7,174 nucleotides of DNA from a bacterium (GTDB lineage: Bacteria > Actinomycetota > Acidimicrobiia > UBA5794 > ZC4RG35): positions 1 through 7,174 of the forward strand of contig JAPPKR010000164.1 in assembly GCA_028819835.1 (NCBI GenBank). Direction: 5' to 3'. Of the stretch, positions 5,396-7,174 are shown one piece after another. The notes under the pieces are model-generated. The model was given only the letters and a program-made list of their open reading frames with translations. It was not told the origin of the DNA and searched no databases. Within the stretch, counting starts at the first letter, position 1. The number at the start of each line of letters is the position of its first letter. A program made the translations under genes and the position numbers.

Positions 5396-6831
5396 GCCGG
5401 AGGAGGGGGCCCCGGGTCCTCCCAGCCCTGGTCTTTCGCCCACTCACGGGCGATCGTCAGCGCCTCGTGCTCTGAATAGGGGCCATCCTCTATGCGCTTC
5501 TCCAGGAGGACTTTCATGATCTCGCCCACTTTCGGACCCGGGGGAATCCCCAGGTAGGACATGATCCGGTAACCGTTCACCGGCGGCCGGAGACGCTCCA
5601 GGTCTTCCTTCTCCTTGAGTTCGGCGATACGCTGCTCCAGTTGATCGATCCGACTCTGGATAGCGGCGGCTCGTCGCCGGTTGACGGTGGTCACGTCGCA
5701 ACGAACCAACTCGTTGAGGTCCTCCAGGAGCGGCCCGGCATCCCGCACATAGCGACGCACCGCCGAATCCGACCAACCCATCCTCAGGGTGTGGGGACGC
5801 AGATGCAACTCCACCAACCGCGCCACGTCGTCTATGACCGCCCGTCGATACCTCAGTTCCTCCAGTCGGCGGCGCGCCAGTCGAGCGCCCACCACCTCGT
5901 GATGGTGAAAACTGACCCCCTTGGATCCGTACGTGCGGGTGTCGGGCTTGCCTATGTCGTGGAGCAGGCAGGCCAGCCGCAACACCAGTCGCGGTGAGGC
6001 CTTCTCCACCACCGCCAAGCTGTGGGCCAAAACGTCCTTGTGACGGTGGCGGGGATCCTGCTCCATCTCCAGAGAGGAAAGCTCGGGCAGGAAGTGCTCG
6101 GCCAACCCGGATCTCACCAGACCCAGCAGGGCGTCACGGGGATGCGGGGCGGTGAGCAGCTTGCTGAGTTCGTCCCTGATCCTCTCGGCCGACACTATCT
6201 GGAGACGACCCGCCATCTCGGCCACGGCCTGCAGGGTGGGCGCGGCGGGTTGGAACTCCAGCGTCGCCCAGAAACGAAAGAGGCGAAGCATCCGCAGCGG
6301 ATCGTCGGCAAAGGTCTTCTCCGGGGAGGTGGGGGTGGTGAGGACCCGCCGGGCCAGATCGGCAAGTCCTCCGAACGGATCGACCATCTGAGCGTCAGGC
6401 ACCTTGATCGCCAGGGCGTTCACGGTGAAGTCCCTCCGCTCGAGGTCCTCTTCGATGGTGTTGGAGAAAGAGACCTCCGGATGGCGGCTGTCGGTGCGAT
6501 ACACATCCCTCCGGAAGGTGGTTATCTCAAGGGTGTTTCCCTCCCTTATGCCCGCCACTGTCCCGAAGGCCTCGCCGGTGGTGTAAACCTTTTCGGCCCA
6601 GCCTTCAAGAATCGCCTTGATCTGCGGTGGGCGGGCGTCGGTGGCGAAGTCGTATTCGCTGCCCGAGCCAGGATTGGCGTGGGCCAGGAAAGCATCCCTC
6701 ACCGTGCCTCCCACCAGGTAGAGCTGGTGGCCGAACTCCGCGAAGCGGCGGCCCAGCAGACCGGGGATCTGCCCGGCGGCCAGCAACCACGTCAGTCTTT
6801 CGGGGATCACCGGCTCAATGTTGGTAGGCAT
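5392..6831 (-). CDS. cca: CCA-adding tRNA nucleotidyltransferase with HD domain (actinobacterial PcnA type)
   Basis: Adds or repairs the 3'-CCA end of tRNAs from CTP and ATP in the cytoplasm. The 479 residues show the class II nucleotidyltransferase head: LYLVGGTVRDA (38-47), the catalytic segment EYDFATDARP (59-68), LEITTFRRDVY (101-111), ERRDFTVNALA (131-141), and ADDPLRMLRLFRF (175-187), the nucleobase-selecting motif family with Asp177 and Arg180. The HD domain has His270, LLHDIGKP (289-296) and SFHHHEVVGA (307-316). A basic/coiled stretch follows (about 385-412), then the tail with YLGIPPGPKVGEIM (426-439), as in actinobacterial homologues. The first carboxylate of the usual D-x-D is Glu here (Glu59, Asp61). 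The ATG at 6829-6831 gives the normal N-terminus; its ribosome site is weak. It follows the deacetylase gene by 30 bases and its stop overlaps the lipoprotein start. CCA-adding rather than poly(A) polymerase is inferred from similarity and domain layout. Confidence 0.95.
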   Translation of the reverse strand: MPTNIEPVIPERLTWLLAAGQIPGLLGRRFAEFGHQLYLVGGTVRDAFLAHANPGSGSEYDFATDARPPQIKAILEGWAEKVYTTGEAFGTVAGIREGNTLEITTFRRDVYRTDSRHPEVSFSNTIEEDLERRDFTVNALAIKVPDAQMVDPFGGLADLARRVLTTPTSPEKTFADDPLRMLRLFRFWATLEFQPAAPTLQAVAEMAGRLQIVSAERIRDELSKLLTAPHPRDALLGLVRSGLAEHFLPELSSLEMEQDPRHRHKDVLAHSLAVVEKASPRLVLRLACLLHDIGKPDTRTYGSKGVSFHHHEVVGARLARRRLEELRYRRAVIDDVARLVELHLRPHTLRMGWSDSAVRRYVRDAGPLLEDLNELVRCDVTTVNRRRAAAIQSRIDQLEQRIAELKEKEDLERLRPPVNGYRIMSYLGIPPGPKVGEIMKVLLEKRIEDGPYSEHEALTIAREWAKDQGWEDPGPPPPA

Positions 6832-6861
6832 CGATCCGCAATTGCTCAGAGTTTTGGCCCT

Positions 6862-7174
6862 TCACCCCGAAACCCGGTCATGGATGTCCACCAGTCTCTC
6901 CAGTGCGCGGTGGCCGCTGGCGGGGGACATCTGGGTGGGAGTCGAACTCTCATAGGGCCTGCCGGCCACTCCCAGGAGCATTGCCTGGGTGGACCCCGCA
7001 ATGGCATCCAGGTCATAGCCGCCTTCAAGGAAGACCAGGATCCGGTTGGAAGCAACGACTTCCAACAACTGTTCAGCCATGAAGTGGTAGTCGCCTTCAG
7101 TCAATCGCAGACCTGCCAGAGGGTCCAGGTGATGGGCGTCGAACCCGCAACTCACGAGAATCCAATCGGGGGCA
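6862..7174 (-). CDS. HDAC/AcuC-family deacetylase, C-terminal 103 residues, cut by the right edge
   Basis: C-terminal third of an arginase-fold zinc deacetylase, the family of class I/II histone deacetylases, AcuC and acetylpolyamine amidohydrolases. Visible motifs: ILVSCGFDAHHLDPLAGL, in which the Asp before Pro corresponds to the third zinc ligand, and FLEGGYDLDAI, whose Tyr corresponds to the transition-state tyrosine. The frame is open to the right edge (residues A-P-D-W-I-L precede the first internal GTG), so the gene truly continues and that GTG is not its start. The stop is TGA at 6862-6864, 30 bases before cca, suggesting shared transcription. The substrate (acetyl-lysine on proteins, acetylpolyamine or another amide) cannot be told from this fragment; the loop-containing N-terminal two thirds are missing. 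Confidence 0.9.
   Translation of the reverse strand, partial: APDWILVSCGFDAHHLDPLAGLRLTEGDYHFMAEQLLEVVASNRILVFLEGGYDLDAIAGSTQAMLLGVAGRPYESSTPTQMSPASGHRALERLVDIHDRVSG

Noticed and set aside
5396..5443. Alternative upstream start for the M1 lipoprotein
   Set aside because: Starting 16 codons earlier puts a Gly/Pro-rich stretch before the signal peptide, which would damage it. The ATG overlapping the cca stop gives a standard lipoprotein signal with Cys20.
5100..5519. Plus-strand frame starting with a run of valines that looks like a membrane protein
   Set aside because: The valine run is the reverse complement of the Thr-codon repeat (ACC to GGT/GTG register). It is a shadow of the lipoprotein linker and cca.
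6832..6861. Separate promoter for cca in the 30-base gap after the deacetylase
   Set aside because: The gap shows no convincing -35/-10 pair and only a weak GGA near the ATG, so read-through from the deacetylase gene is the simpler reading.
1..7174. CRISPR arrays, tRNA/rRNA genes, insertion sequences, toxin-antitoxin or phage genes
   Set aside because: Reading both strands, I found no regularly spaced repeats apart from the Thr-codon tract, no tRNA-like cloverleaf in the short intergenic gaps, and no transposase or phage motifs. The window is almost wholly filled by housekeeping genes.

Overview
The window is GC-rich bacterial DNA in which every gene I can support lies on the minus strand, so biological order runs from high to low coordinates. 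The best guess is an actinobacterium, possibly Acidimicrobiia. Three things point that way: the tRNA nucleotidyltransferase closely resembles the actinobacterial PcnA/CCA type with its HD domain, the arginine genes are ordered argC-argJ-argB-argD, and a surface lipoprotein carries a long Thr-rich linker. This placement is an inference; there is no rRNA or tRNA gene here to confirm it.

Right half, about 7174 to 3665: the C-terminal third of an HDAC/AcuC-type deacetylase enters from the right edge. After a 30-base gap comes a complete CCA-adding tRNA nucleotidyltransferase (479 aa). It overlaps by 4 bases (ATGA) the start of a 576-aa lipoprotein carrying an M1-type zinc aminopeptidase domain. 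These three look like one transcription unit.

Middle, 3603 to 3664: this is the only real intergenic space, about 60 bases and clearly AT-richer than its surroundings. It holds a good sigma70-like promoter reading left (TTGGCG, 17 bases, TATAGT) with a perfect 12-bp palindrome inside the spacer. The predicted transcription start falls on or next to an ATG that opens a 7-codon reading frame, whose TGA overlaps the argC start codon.

Left half, 3602 to 1: argC, argJ and argB are complete and argD is cut by the left edge. All three junctions are 4-base stop/start overlaps (ATGA, ATGA, GTGA), indicating tight translational coupling. Together they encode N-acetylglutamate phosphorylation (ArgB), reduction (ArgC), transamination to N-acetylornithine (ArgD), and acetyl transfer back to glutamate to release ornithine (ArgJ), i.e. 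the cyclic ornithine pathway.

I do not see a novel defence, mobile or CRISPR-like system. The points worth a second look are the argC promoter/operator with its possible leaderless mini-ORF, the E-x-D in place of D-x-D in the CCA enzyme's catalytic site, the altered cofactor-loop residues in ArgD, and the repeat-built Thr linker of the lipoprotein.
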